This document shows, piece after piece, positions 54,944 through 64,000 of a stretch of 64,000 nucleotides of DNA; the stretch's first letter is position 1; each line of letters begins with the position of its first letter. The position numbers and the translations under genes were made by a program. Source of the stretch: Daphnia carinata (taxonomy: Eukaryota > Arthropoda > Branchiopoda > Diplostraca > Daphniidae). The stretch is from NCBI RefSeq assembly GCF_022539665.2, contig NC_081333.1, positions 8,864,971 to 8,928,970 of the forward strand. The letters run 5' to 3'. The notes beneath the pieces were generated by a model. The model saw only the letters and a list, made by a program, of their open reading frames with translations. It ran no database searches and had not been told where the DNA came from.

Positions 54944-56000
54944 ATGGATAAGATAATACAACAAAAGGATGGTAAGTATAAACATTATTATTTTGGTTTT
55001 CAATTATTAATTATTGTTTATTAGATCAAATTATGAAGCTGCAGGCCCAATTATTGGAACAACACAAAATATTAGATAACAGCAAAGCTAAGGATGGTAA
55101 GGCCTAATATGTAATGATTCTATTTATTTGCTTTTATTCATTTGTGTTTTGTAGCTCAAATTTTGAGTCTACAAGCTCAGCTAGGGGAAAAGAACAAATT
55201 GGAATGGAACAGTTTCCAAACAGTGAAGGAGGTTTTTCCAAACTCATCCCTAACTGAACATGAGGATGAATTGGCATTAGGTGAACACAGTCAGATACCT
55301 AAACTTTTCAAATAAGAATTCAAAATAAGTATAGAATTTTAACAAACAATTATTTATTGTTTAGTTATTCAGTCTACCACCTGACAGTGTGTTAAAGTTA
55401 AATTCTGTTAGTGCTGCACTAAAAGAATTGTTAGTAATAAGTCCATGCAGAGAAGGAAGTGAACAATTGTGGTACCGTATTTGGGCTGAAAATGGGTGTG
55501 GTACGGAAACCCAGAAATAGCACGAGTTCAACATAAAACATGAATTAGGTACTTTTCGGTTTTTTGTCTATAGAAAAAGTATTTTTAATGCTATTATTTT
55601 GCATTCACAGAATTTTAGTGGGGGATCAAGTCAAGTCTGGAAGTGTTACAGGATGGAAGAGTGAGCCTACAGTTGAAAAACACTGAAAGTGCATTACCAT
55701 TAAGGTATGAGGTAAAGTAATAGAGTATGCAAATTGTCTAATGAGAAGTACCATCTTGTGTGAATGAATCCTGTGTAACAGCAATCATTTATAGTTCTGT
55801 CACAGCTAGAAGCCTCAAATAATTCTGCTTCTCTTGCTAAAGAACAACTTGTCCTTTACGTTCAGAGTGTTGGTGAAGCTGGGTACTTAAATGGCCCTAA
55901 AGATGTTTCACTTCACTGGCATTGCAGCGATGAACATCATACATGGACTCTTTAGGTATGAAAGGATTTTTCTTCAAATAATTTTGAATTTATGACGAAG
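54944..56000 (+). pseudogene. Coding unit in left arm, degraded; coiled-coil start
   Basis: Three small exons join in frame: 54944-54971 (MDKIIQQKD), 55025-55096 (QIMKLQAQLLEQHKILD) and 55155-55280 (AQILSLQAQLGEKNKLEW, then VKEVFPNSSLTEHEDEL). They predict a short coiled coil. Further exon-like sequence (55365-55700) parallels the right arm but carries stops, for example after CGTETQK and after SEPTVEKH, so this copy looks broken. The product is not recognised; no DNA-binding or transposase motif was identified. The arm copies differ by many substitutions. Confidence 0.45.
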
Positions 56001-56240
56001 AATTTCTCCTCCTTTTTGCCAACCATGTCTAATCTAAAAAAAAAAAAATTTATCCAATAGGAAAGGATTTTCAGCATACTGGGAACACAACTATCAACAA
56101 TGCAACATTCTAGGGGTGCTATTTTATCATTCAAGAGCCTTATACAATGATTTTCATCTGCAATTTGTATGGCCTTTCCCAAGCTTCTGCCAGAAGTTGA
56201 ATCTATAAGTCATGTAAGTCACATGAGCAACAATCAATAT

Positions 56241-56856
56241 GTTTAATGGTGTTGTTTTTCTTTTCTCAATATAGGTTAATAGTAACATTGGATCTGAAAA
56301 GATTCTTGGTTGGGGCAAGACACTGAATAAATTGTATTGATTGGATGGATGACATGACATTGCTATACTTAATTCGGATTCCCCAGACGGTATTTGATAT
56401 TAAAAAAATTGAAGTGCATATCTGGGCTCCCTTCTTTTCTGAAGCCCCGTTTCCCCTTGACTCATAATAAGCCCGTAGGGGGTCATGCCCCTACTGTACG
56501 GTATATATAAAAACAACATATACCGAGGTTTGGAGGGCTCTGGCCGGAAAGGGGACGTGGGGTGCCGCTTAGTCCGATGATGTGTTCACGGAGGGCTCTG
56601 TGGCTGCCCACAAATCCGAACTAAAGGTTAATCGCTCCTGTAAAAATGTTCCAAATCTTCAGCTCTTCTTCCGGCTTCTCTTAGCCAATCACCGGGTAAT
56701 CTCCCCGGTGGGTCAACAAGGCAGTGTCTCCCCCTGCCTGGGTTGACGGCAACTTTTGAAAGGGCTATTGTGCCTTTTTAAAGTTGCAAAAATAATTGTA
56801 ATGTGCAGAGAATTGTCAATAAAAATTTTTTTATAAAATGTTTTTTGCAAAATTTT
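56241..56856 (+). repeat. Near-identical core of the inverted repeat, left copy
   Basis: This stretch matches the reverse complement of 57606-58220 with no difference found by eye, while sequence immediately outside (for example 56200-56240) differs at about one base in seven. It is more GC-rich than its surroundings and contains strong local stems: CACCGGG with CCCGGTG, and GTCAAC plus AGGCAG with CTGCCT plus GTTGAC, all within about 56685-56750. A TATATATAAAAA run lies near 56501-56512. It may encode a structured RNA or reflect recent gene conversion. Confidence 0.8.
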
Positions 56857-57041
56857 TTTATTTGTCTGTGTTCGCTTTGTTCACACATAACATTTATCAA
56901 CTTTTTTTTTATTTAGCTTGCTCAATTCATCTTTATTGTTTTTGCCACCGTTGTATCGTTTATCTGTAAGTATTCAATTATTATTTATTACACTAATACA
57001 TGGATATTTTCTGAAGTAATTTTGTATTTGTATATTGTTTT

Positions 57042-57110
57042 ACTGGCATGGGAATCGATCCCCAGACATTCAGCGTGCAACGCCGATGCTCTAACATTGA
57101 GCCACGAGAT
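57042..57110 (-). tRNA. tRNA-like sequence, left of centre (pseudo)
   Basis: The minus strand shows a D-arm GCTCAATGTTAGAGC, an anticodon stem TCGGC/GCTGA with loop GTTGCAC (anticodon TGC, Ala-type) and a T-arm-like GGGGATCGATTCCC. The acceptor ends do not pair, so it is probably a tRNA-derived pseudogene or SINE-like piece rather than a working tRNA. It mirrors the copy at 57393-57460. Confidence 0.4.
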
Positions 57111-57207
57111 ATATTTAAAAATTTTTATTATCGCATATCATATGTTATCGTCTAGGATGTTTATGCATCTTTCACAACTATATGTTTATCTTTCTATTTC
57201 TTTCTTA

Positions 57208-57279
57208 AGGTCCATAGCTCTGTGGTAGAGCATTCAGCTGCGATAACTGTTACCCTGGGTTCAAACCTTAGTAGATGTA
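57208..57279 (+). tRNA. tRNA-like sequence at the centre of the palindrome (pseudo)
   Basis: Reads AGCTCTGTGGTAGAGCA (D-arm, A box) and CTGGGTTCAAACCTTAG (T-arm, B box GGTTCAAACC). The anticodon arm (TTCAGCTGCGATAACTG) and acceptor stem are imperfect. It is likely a degenerate tRNA-derived sequence. It lies close to the symmetry point (about 57231). Confidence 0.35.
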
Positions 57280-57392
57280 TAAAGATCTATATCTAAATGT
57301 AGAAAATAATATTGCAGTATTGCATTTCAGTTTTATTCAAAGTGTAAATGCAAGTCCGCAAGTGACTAGAAAAAAGCCAACTTGACTTTATA

Positions 57393-57460
57393 TGATTCAT
57401 GGCTCATTGGTAAAGCATCGGCGCGGTATGCCGAACATCCAGGGTTCGATCCCTGAATAA
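57393..57460 (+). tRNA. tRNA-like sequence, right of centre
   Basis: D-arm GGCTCATTGGTAAAGCA, perfect anticodon stem TCGGC/GCCGA with loop GCGGTAT (anticodon GGT, Thr-type), and a T-arm CAGGGTTCGATCCCTG holding a good B box. The possible acceptor TGATTCA/TGAATAA has one mismatch but competes with the T stem. It is the best of the three but is still irregular in length. Confidence 0.45.
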
Positions 57461-57605
57461 TAAATGAATGCTTACAGATAAACGATAAACCAATGCAAAC
57501 AATGCCTATCATCAAAGGTGGCATAAACAGTAAAGGTTAAATGAGCAAGCTAAATGAAAAAAAAGTTGATAAATGTAATGTATGAACACAGACAATGAAA
57601 GAAAC

Positions 57606-58220
57606 AAATTTTGCAAAAAACATTTTATAAAAAAATTTTTATTGACAATTCTCTGCACATTACAATTATTTTTGCAACTTTAAAAAGGCACAATAGCCCT
57701 TTCAAAAGTTGCCGTCAACCCAGGCAGGGGGAGACACTGCCTTGTTGACCCACCGGGGAGATTACCCGGTGATTGGCTAAGAGAAGCCGGAAGAAGAGCT
57801 GAAGATTTGGAACATTTTTACAGGAGCGATTAACCTTTAGTTCGGATTTGTGGGCAGCCACAGAGCCCTCCGTGAACACATCATCGGACTAAGCGGCACC
57901 CCACGTCCCCTTTCCGGCCAGAGCCCTCCAAACCTCGGTATATGTTGTTTTTATATATACCGTACAGTAGGGGCATGACCCCCTACGGGCTTATTATGAG
58001 TCAAGGGGAAACGGGGCTTCAGAAAAGAAGGGAGCCCAGATATGCACTTCAATTTTTTTAATATCAAATACCGTCTGGGGAATCCGAATTAAGTATAGCA
58101 ATGTCATGTCATCCATCCAATCAATACAATTTATTCAGTGTCTTGCCCCAACCAAGAATCTTTTCAGATCCAATGTTACTATTAACCTATATTGAGAAAA
58201 GAAAAACAACACCATTAAAC
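57606..58220 (-). repeat. Near-identical core of the inverted repeat, right copy
   Basis: Exact reverse-complement partner of 56241-56856 as far as can be judged by eye. Its outer boundary at 58220 is sharp: beyond it the arms fall back to clear divergence. A frame MSCHPSNQYNLFSVLPQPRI occurs in both copies on opposite strands but is not supported as a gene. Confidence 0.8.
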
Positions 58221-58524
58221 ACAACAATTGTTGATCATGGAACTTACATGACTCATAGATTCAACTTCTGTTGGAAGCTTGGGAAAGGACATACAAATTG
58301 CAGATTAACTTCATTGTATAAGGCTCTTGAAAGATAAACTAGCACCTGTAGAATGTTGCATTGTTGATAGTTGTGTTCCCAGTACATGAAAATCCTTTCC
58401 TATTGGTTAAATTTTTTTTGGTAGATAAGACCTGGTTGGCAAAAAGGAGGAGAAATTCTTCGTCATAAATTCAAAATTATTTGAAGAAAAATCCTTTCAT
58501 ACCTAAAGAGTCCATGTATGATGT

Positions 58525-59517
58525 TCATCTCTGCAATAGCAGCAAAATTAAAACATCTTTAGGGCCATTTAAGTACCCAGTTTTCCCAACACTCTGAATG
58601 TAAAGGACAAGTTGTTCTTTAGCAAGAGAAGCAGAATTATTTGAGGCTTCTAGCTGTGACAGAACTATAAAGGATTGCTGTTGTACTGGATTCATTAACA
58701 CAAGATGGTACTTCTCATTAGGCAATTTGCATTACTCTATTAATTTACCTCACACCTTACGGTAATGCACTCTCAGTGTTTTTTCATCTGTAGGCTCACT
58801 CGTCCATCCTGTAACACTTCCAGACTTGATTTGATCCCCCGTTAAAATCTGTGAATGCAAAATAATAGCATTAAAAATACTTTTTCTATAGACAAAAAAC
58901 CGAAAAGTAACTAATCCATGTTTCATGTTGAACTTGTGCCATTTCTGGGTTTCTGTACCACACCCATTTTCGGCCCAAATACGGTCCCACAATTGTTCAG
59001 TTCCTTCACTGCATGAGCTTATTACTAACGATTCTTTTAGTGCAGCACTAACAGAATTTAAATTTAACACACTGTCAGGTGGTGGACTGAATAACTAAGC
59101 AATAAATAATTGTTTTTTAAAATTCTATACTTATTTTGAATTCTTATTTGAAAAGTTTAGGTATCTGACTGTGTTCGCCTAATGCCAATTCATCCTCATG
59201 TTCAGTTAGGGATGAGTTTGGAAAAACCTCCTTCACTGTTTGGAAACTGTTCCATTCCAATTTGTTCTTTTCCACTAGATGAGCTTGAAGACTCAAAATT
59301 TGAGCTACAAAACACGAATGAATAAAAGCAAATAAATAGAATCATTACGTGTTAGGCCTACGATCCTTAGCTTTGTTATCTAATATTTTGTGTTGTTCCA
59401 ATAACTGGGCCTGCAGCTTCATAATTTGATCTAATAAACAATAATTAATAATTGAAAACCAATATAATAATGTTTATACTTACCATTTTTTTGTTTTATT
59501 ATCTTATCCATTTTTCA
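58525..59517 (-). pseudogene. Coding unit in right arm, more intact copy
   Basis: Mirror of the left-arm unit, starting with ATG near 59513 (MDKIIKQK). Blocks on the minus strand read LNSVSAALKESLVISSC, TEQLWDRIWAENGCGTETQK, TGDQIKSGSVTGWTSEPTDE and, further on, KYHLVLMNPVQQQSFIVLSQ and ASLAKEQLVLYIQSVGKTGY. These lack the stops seen in the left arm, although a complete frame-consistent gene could not be built from them. It may be a captured host gene fragment or the element's own gene. The family is not recognised. Confidence 0.4.
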
Positions 59518-59867
59518 ATTGTTCCTCCAGCCACGCGTTGTTCTCCAGCCACGCTACTCAATTAACTGCTAATGGGATACAATTAACTCAAATTGCTTAC
59601 ATGCCTGTAATAACGAAACCGACTGATAGATGGCTACGGGTAGAAAAAAGAGAAAAAAGTGCGATTTTTTTTTTCCGCCATTTTTTTTAAATTTTTTTAT
59701 GTAAAACGGATTGCCATATAGCTCCTTTCCTTTAGTTTATTCCAAAATTGAGTATGATGATTTTTCGTTAACTAAATTAACTAGAAATATGACCGGTAGA
59801 TGGCGATAGCAGTGAAACAGAAAAAAGACCGATATTTTTTTTTTTTTGGGTAAAACGGATTGCCATA

Positions 59868-60387
59868 AAAAAGTGAAATCTCTTGAATTGAATAAAATTT
59901 ATCCCCTACAATCAATATTGAACAATTACTTCAATTTCCATTGATTTTCTTATCTAATCAATCTTTTGCTTCGGTTATAACAGTCAGATTTTTAATCTGA
60001 TGTTAAATATGTCCTAAGGTTTTTCTAGATGGTGGCACTTTTCGCATTAAGGATAACTTGAATTTGGATTTCGGTTGAATATCCTGGTGTATTTCATGTC
60101 ACCTTAACGATGGCTTTTGTTATGTACACCAATTCATTTAAAATCAATACATATTGTCAAGTTAGATGAAATATTAGGTGGATTCTAAAATCATTAACCA
60201 GTTTATGAAGCAGAGGGGAAAAACAAAAACAAAATTTTTTTAGGTAACCTGCCCTCTAGCTGCACAACATTTTTATATGCTTGGCATTGAAGGCAATATG
60301 TTAGTCACTATTTCGTAGGAGATAAAACATGCAATGGCAATCGGCTTCGTTTGATAGATCGCTGCTTGACGCAAAGTATCTCAGCAG
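59868..60387. other. Spacer between the element and the FARP-like gene
   Basis: Should contain the 3' UTR of the FARP-like gene below 60388. No gene or repeat was identified. Confidence 0.6.
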
Positions 60388-63300
60388 TTAAAATCGTGGC
60401 GATACTGTTTCACTTTCCTTGCGGCTGAACAGACGCAACCGCCCTGAGTGCTGCGTAGCACTACTGATTACTTCCATCCATCTAGTTTCAATCGATATTT
60501 ATTAATCTGTAATCTAGTAACATCTCAACATTTTTTGCTTTACCTGTTGAAAGTGTATTCACTTTCGGCTCGGAAGAAATATACGTGATTTTTAAACTGA
60601 AGTTTAAAAACGAATTCTTTGTGAATATGATCCCTTTCATTCGGTGACGTGACCGAATAGCCAAGTAAAGGTAAACTGGCTAGAGGAAAGTCATCCTACA
60701 CAGAAAACATTAATGGAACTCAAAATACTGGAATGCAAGCTAACACAGCATTGATTGTGGCATTTTACCTGAAATGTTTTGTAGAAAAAGAGACAGAAGT
60801 TGGTAAAGACTACCCAAAGCTTTTGCCATCCGTTACTGTTTTTGAACTTGCGTAGAAGGTACCCGCTTAGTTGATTCTGTTTTTAAGAAAATTAACAATT
60901 CATTTAAGCTAAAATAAAGGCTTGTAAAGGATAATATTAAAATACCACGGATATCAAATATAATCCACTCTAAAAATGCGTATTAAATCTTTCTTTTGTG
61001 TTACATTCTAGACAAGAGCGGACTATAGATACTAAAGAAAAGAAAAAAATCACAGTACCTCAAGCGCCAGAAGTTGGTCGCGACTGCTGATGGATGTATT
61101 TCTATGCCAACAAACGTGAACAGTGGTATTACTCCTTTGCTGCTGTGTTCTCTCTTTTCCACTGGTGCTAGCATGTGAATCTTCTGTAGCTCCGGTTTTA
61201 TCAAGCACTTCTTCTGAAGAACCTATCAATTAGTATAGATATCAATACAGATCACACTTCATCGACGGCAAGCAGCTTACTACATGATTTCAACGAAAAA
61301 TAATTTATTCTGGACGCATCATCGGATAGTTCTCTAGCAGCTTGAACGGCTTGAACCAAGTCTTCAAGCCACTTATCCTTTTCTTCTTGTGAATTAGCTG
61401 CTACCAGTAGGGCCCTGTTAATTAGTAGATGTTGTCGATAACTTAAATATAGTCTTCACCAGTTGTGCCCATAAATTTGTTGGCGTACCTATTGCCTCCA
61501 TAAATGGTGAAGCAAAACTGGTTGCCCATTTTGGGTTCACTTTCTTCCACCATTACACCACGTAAAGGAAGCTGCCCGTGAACTTTAAATTGCAATAGTG
61601 GACCGGAAGTTCGATTGGTGTACAGGAGAACGTCAGAGAACTGTAGAAATCGAACAGCATTAAGATATGGACATACCAACAAACATATGAAGAAAAATAC
61701 CAAAAAGAACATGCGCTGCTGAAATCCTTTGCGTGAGAGCTTTTGAAGACAACCTTCGCGGAGAAACTGGCGATTGGGGCTAACGACATTATCGATTCCA
61801 ACCAAGTCTCGTTGCAATTCGACAAGTTTGACAAAATTTTCCTGGAAAGAGAGGAGCTCAATTAAACCTGAATGTAAAGTTGTTTCAATCCTATACTCTT
61901 ACTGTAGCGTGGATGTTGTGAGTGATGTTTGTGATGACATGTTCCATTTGCATTCTGGATTGTGTGCAGTCATTGTAATCAATGTGATTTGGCTCATAGT
62001 GCTTCAAAAGCCCTTTGTAACAAATAAGCAAAAAAAAAAAAAAAAAATAATAACAATCAAAAATCGGACTTGGGCGATTTCATTTTTTACTACTTACGTT
62101 CGACGATGAGCTGATAGTGGAGAATACGTTGAAGTGGTCGCAGCAGGAACGTGTTGAGAGGAAGGTAGCAAACTTTGCGAGTTTCAAAGTCGCGGTAGAT
62201 CTGCTCAAAGGTCTTATTACGCTTGAAGGACTGCTCCAGTTTTTCCAAGATTAAACGATGTTTCTCTATGTACCGATTATAAAGCTAGAAAACATAAAGC
62301 TCTAATTGAAACGACTCTTCGTTATATAAAAAAAAAATGAAACCATTGCACTATACCTCTAACTTGCTCGTCATTTTTAGCAACAAATCACCGATACGAT
62401 GAACGTCCCCTTTGGTGAATGCAGTCGTTCGACCTTCCCTGTTTTTAGAATGTCAAACATCAACTTAGAGGAGCAGAAAGTCATTAGAATTTTACCAGGC
62501 GGCCATGCGATGCTCCAATTCCTTGAGCAAAAGGGTGTGATGTTCGTAAAGAGGATCCACATGATTAAACAGAAGTGTCAGCACCTCTTCTGGCATATAC
62601 TCTTCCTTGTTCAGTTCATCGCGAAACCACTGGAAACACAAAATAAAAATCATTCGGGAAATATTGAAAATATGTTTTCAACCGAAATGCACTTTACCAA
62701 ATCAATAACTTCCAGATCCTTTTTATAAGTCCGCTCGGTCATCAGCAACTCTTTGGCGATATAATAAGCTTTCTCTGTTGGATGACGCTGGATAAAAAAA
62801 ATTTCATTTAAATTTGTGTTCTGATTGCGGAGATCAAGTGCGATTTCCAATTGATTAAAAAAGTCAGATATCAGACAGGCAGTATGCTTATGTCCCATGT
62901 TTGGTCTTTAATCATTAAAGAACAATAGTGGTACCGCCGATTACTAATATCGAACACTTATGTCCTGGGCTTGCCCGTCATCGAAAAATATGAGGTAGTT
63001 ACCTTGCGGCGCACTTCGCCATCCATTGGTCCATTGCTCGATTTTGCTGACGTATTTGCACCAATATTATTATTAATATTGTTATTATTTTCAATCGAAT
63101 GCCCCAGCAAAGGTGACAGCGGTGGTGAAGGCAGTTTTCCCGCGATCCCATTTCTGCACGAACAAAGTGACCCAATAACATTTAGATTTCGAACAGAATG
63201 ACAATATAAGAAAAGAAAAATACTCACAATGATTTGTTCAGATGAACGCATTCCACAGTTTCTTTGACTTCAGGTTCTTCTTTTTCACCTAGTTGACCAG

Positions 63301-63490
63301 CAACGGGTTCCTCCTCTGATCATTTCCAAGAGAAAAATAAGGATCAATTAATTTCTCTTTCGCTCAAAAGTAACAGACATTTATCACAAAACAACCGTTC
63401 ACTATAAAACCAAACACGAGACGAAAGTACTGCACGACACAAAAAGACACCGATAGATTGACTGTTGCACTCACCAGTCAATAAATCCAT
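60388..63490 (-). CDS. Cdep: FARP/Cdep-like RhoGEF, DH-PH-PH form without FERM domain
   Basis: Guanine-nucleotide exchange factor for Rho/Rac GTPases at the membrane cortex. Fifteen exons join in frame to 600 residues: 63490-63475, 63315-63228, 63153-63003, 62787-62698, 62629-62496, 62438-62357, 62284-62098, 62012-61903, 61841-61701, 61640-61489, 61414-61281, 61222-61059, 60876-60769, 60695-60544, 60481-60388. A linker (LPSPPLSPLLG) precedes DH from about residue 86: TEKAYYIAKELLMTERTYKK, KVCYLPLNTFLLRPLQRILH. PH1 follows: REGCLQKLSRKGFQQRMFFL, FSDVLLY, LPLRGVMVEESE. Then HVCWHRNTSISS, and PH2 from about 484: LSGYLLRKFKNSNGWQKLWV, VFTNFCLFFYK, SEYTFNRWMEVI. FARP1/2 normally begin with a FERM domain. 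Here the first exon starts MDLLTEEEP, with an in-frame TGA directly before the ATG, so this start is a real 5' end for this transcript. Confidence 0.94.
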
Positions 63491-64000
63491 TCATGTTAGT
63501 TCGCATTTTGGAATAAAGGTTAGTGGACAGAGAAGAGAGACAGACGCGCTCATTTACAATTCATTGATTTGTATTGAACAGGATTTGTTTTTATCAGGAT
63601 ATCCCGTTAACAAACAGGAAAGGAGAAAACGACCTCCCGAAAAAGAAAGGTGCACTATAACACTATTACAAGAGTATTTTATTTTTTGTTTTGTTTTGTT
63701 TTTTCTTCTTCTGAATCATAAAATCTTCATCCGTTAAGAGCAATTATATGAGTAGAATCAACGATTCTATAAGTCGACTAGTTTTGGAAAACTTCTTTTG
63801 GGATAAAAACCGAAATGAATAAGAAGGAATGGAATCAAACCGGCCAGACTTAAAACGGTGGGGATATATAAATAAGATTTTGGAATAATTCTTCGTTCGG
63901 AAACGTTCTGTTTGTTTCGAAATCCTCAGAGCCGTCATTGCAGATTTCGACGGTTAAAACATTTTTTTTAAGCAATACAAAACTATATGAGAAGGGACTG
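63491..64000. other. Upstream of the short FARP-like start
   Basis: Promoter side of the FERM-less transcript, or intron if FERM exons lie further right. No exon resembling a FERM domain is seen to the window end. Confidence 0.5.

Larger units (their letters stand above)
54622..59867. mobile_element. 5.2-kb palindromic (fold-back type) element with TA-flanked ends
   Basis: The two outer ends are exact inverted copies: TATGGCAATCCGTTTTACCC at 54622-54641 and its reverse complement at 59848-59867. If the outer TA is a target duplication, the terminal repeat is TGGCAATCCGTTTTACCC. A second, nested pair TATGGCAATCCGTTTTACATA occurs near 54742 and 59697-59718. The arms (about 54622-57110 and 57393-59867) match in reverse orientation almost throughout; by eye roughly 85% in the outer part and essentially identical over about 615 bp of the inner part. 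Each arm carries the same coding unit pointing inward and a tRNA-like sequence near the centre. No transposase or reverse transcriptase was recognised, so it is probably non-autonomous. The TA duplication would fit Tc1/mariner-like or related DNA transposons. Confidence 0.8.

Noticed and set aside
56420-56750. Inner arm segment as a known snRNA, 7SK, RNase MRP or hammerhead ribozyme
   Set aside because: Strong stems are present, but conserved core sequences of those RNAs were not found; kept only as an unnamed structured segment.

Overview
This is a window of animal nuclear DNA, most likely from a crustacean of the Daphnia type. The evidence is the gene set (arthropod ZP-domain cuticle-type proteins, EXT1, PREP, SETD2, PRPF4B, ATAT1, RPRD1, FARP/Cdep), many introns of roughly 55-85 bases with GT/AG ends, and AT-rich spacers full of poly-A/T runs and short GT or GA repeats. 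The species is an inference. There are no bacterial features. Gene models below were built by joining exons by eye. For every model a complete set of splice junctions was found that keeps frame, except at the 5' end of the second ZP gene.

Layout. 1-6280 is probably intron or upstream sequence of EXT1, whose last eight coding exons lie at 6281-9311 (+). 9312-13119 is a gene-free spacer. 13120-16362 (-) is prolyl endopeptidase (PREP). Two ZP-domain membrane proteins follow, both on the minus strand: ZP gene 1 at 17861-21361, with a leader exon and TATA box near 22330-22560, and ZP gene 2 at 30928-34892, with a possible first exon near 35844. An 8 kb spacer without recognisable genes separates them. 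From 38.5 kb the genes are packed closely: a mitochondrial crotonase-family enzyme (38499-39752, -), divergent from alpha-tubulin acetyltransferase (39932-41074, +), then RPRD1 (41811-43255, -), divergent from PRPF4B kinase (43959-47867, +), then SETD2 (48941-54069, +). After these comes a 5.2 kb inverted-repeat element (54622-59867). The window ends with the DH-PH-PH exons of a FARP/Cdep-like RhoGEF (60388-63490, -).

Functional themes. RPRD1 (binds the RNA polymerase II tail), PRPF4B (spliceosome kinase) and SETD2 (H3K36 methylation coupled to elongating polymerase) act in transcription and pre-mRNA processing and sit next to each other. The two ZP genes belong to the apical extracellular matrix toolkit. 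The other genes are general housekeeping or cytoskeletal genes. There is no sign of an operon.

The most unusual object is the palindromic element at 54.6-59.9 kb. Its arms end in TGGCAATCCGTTTTACCC flanked by TA. It has a second nested copy of these ends, about 615 bp of essentially identical inverted sequence inside otherwise clearly diverged arms, three tRNA-like sequences around its centre, and an unrecognised coiled-coil coding unit in each arm. No transposase was recognised.
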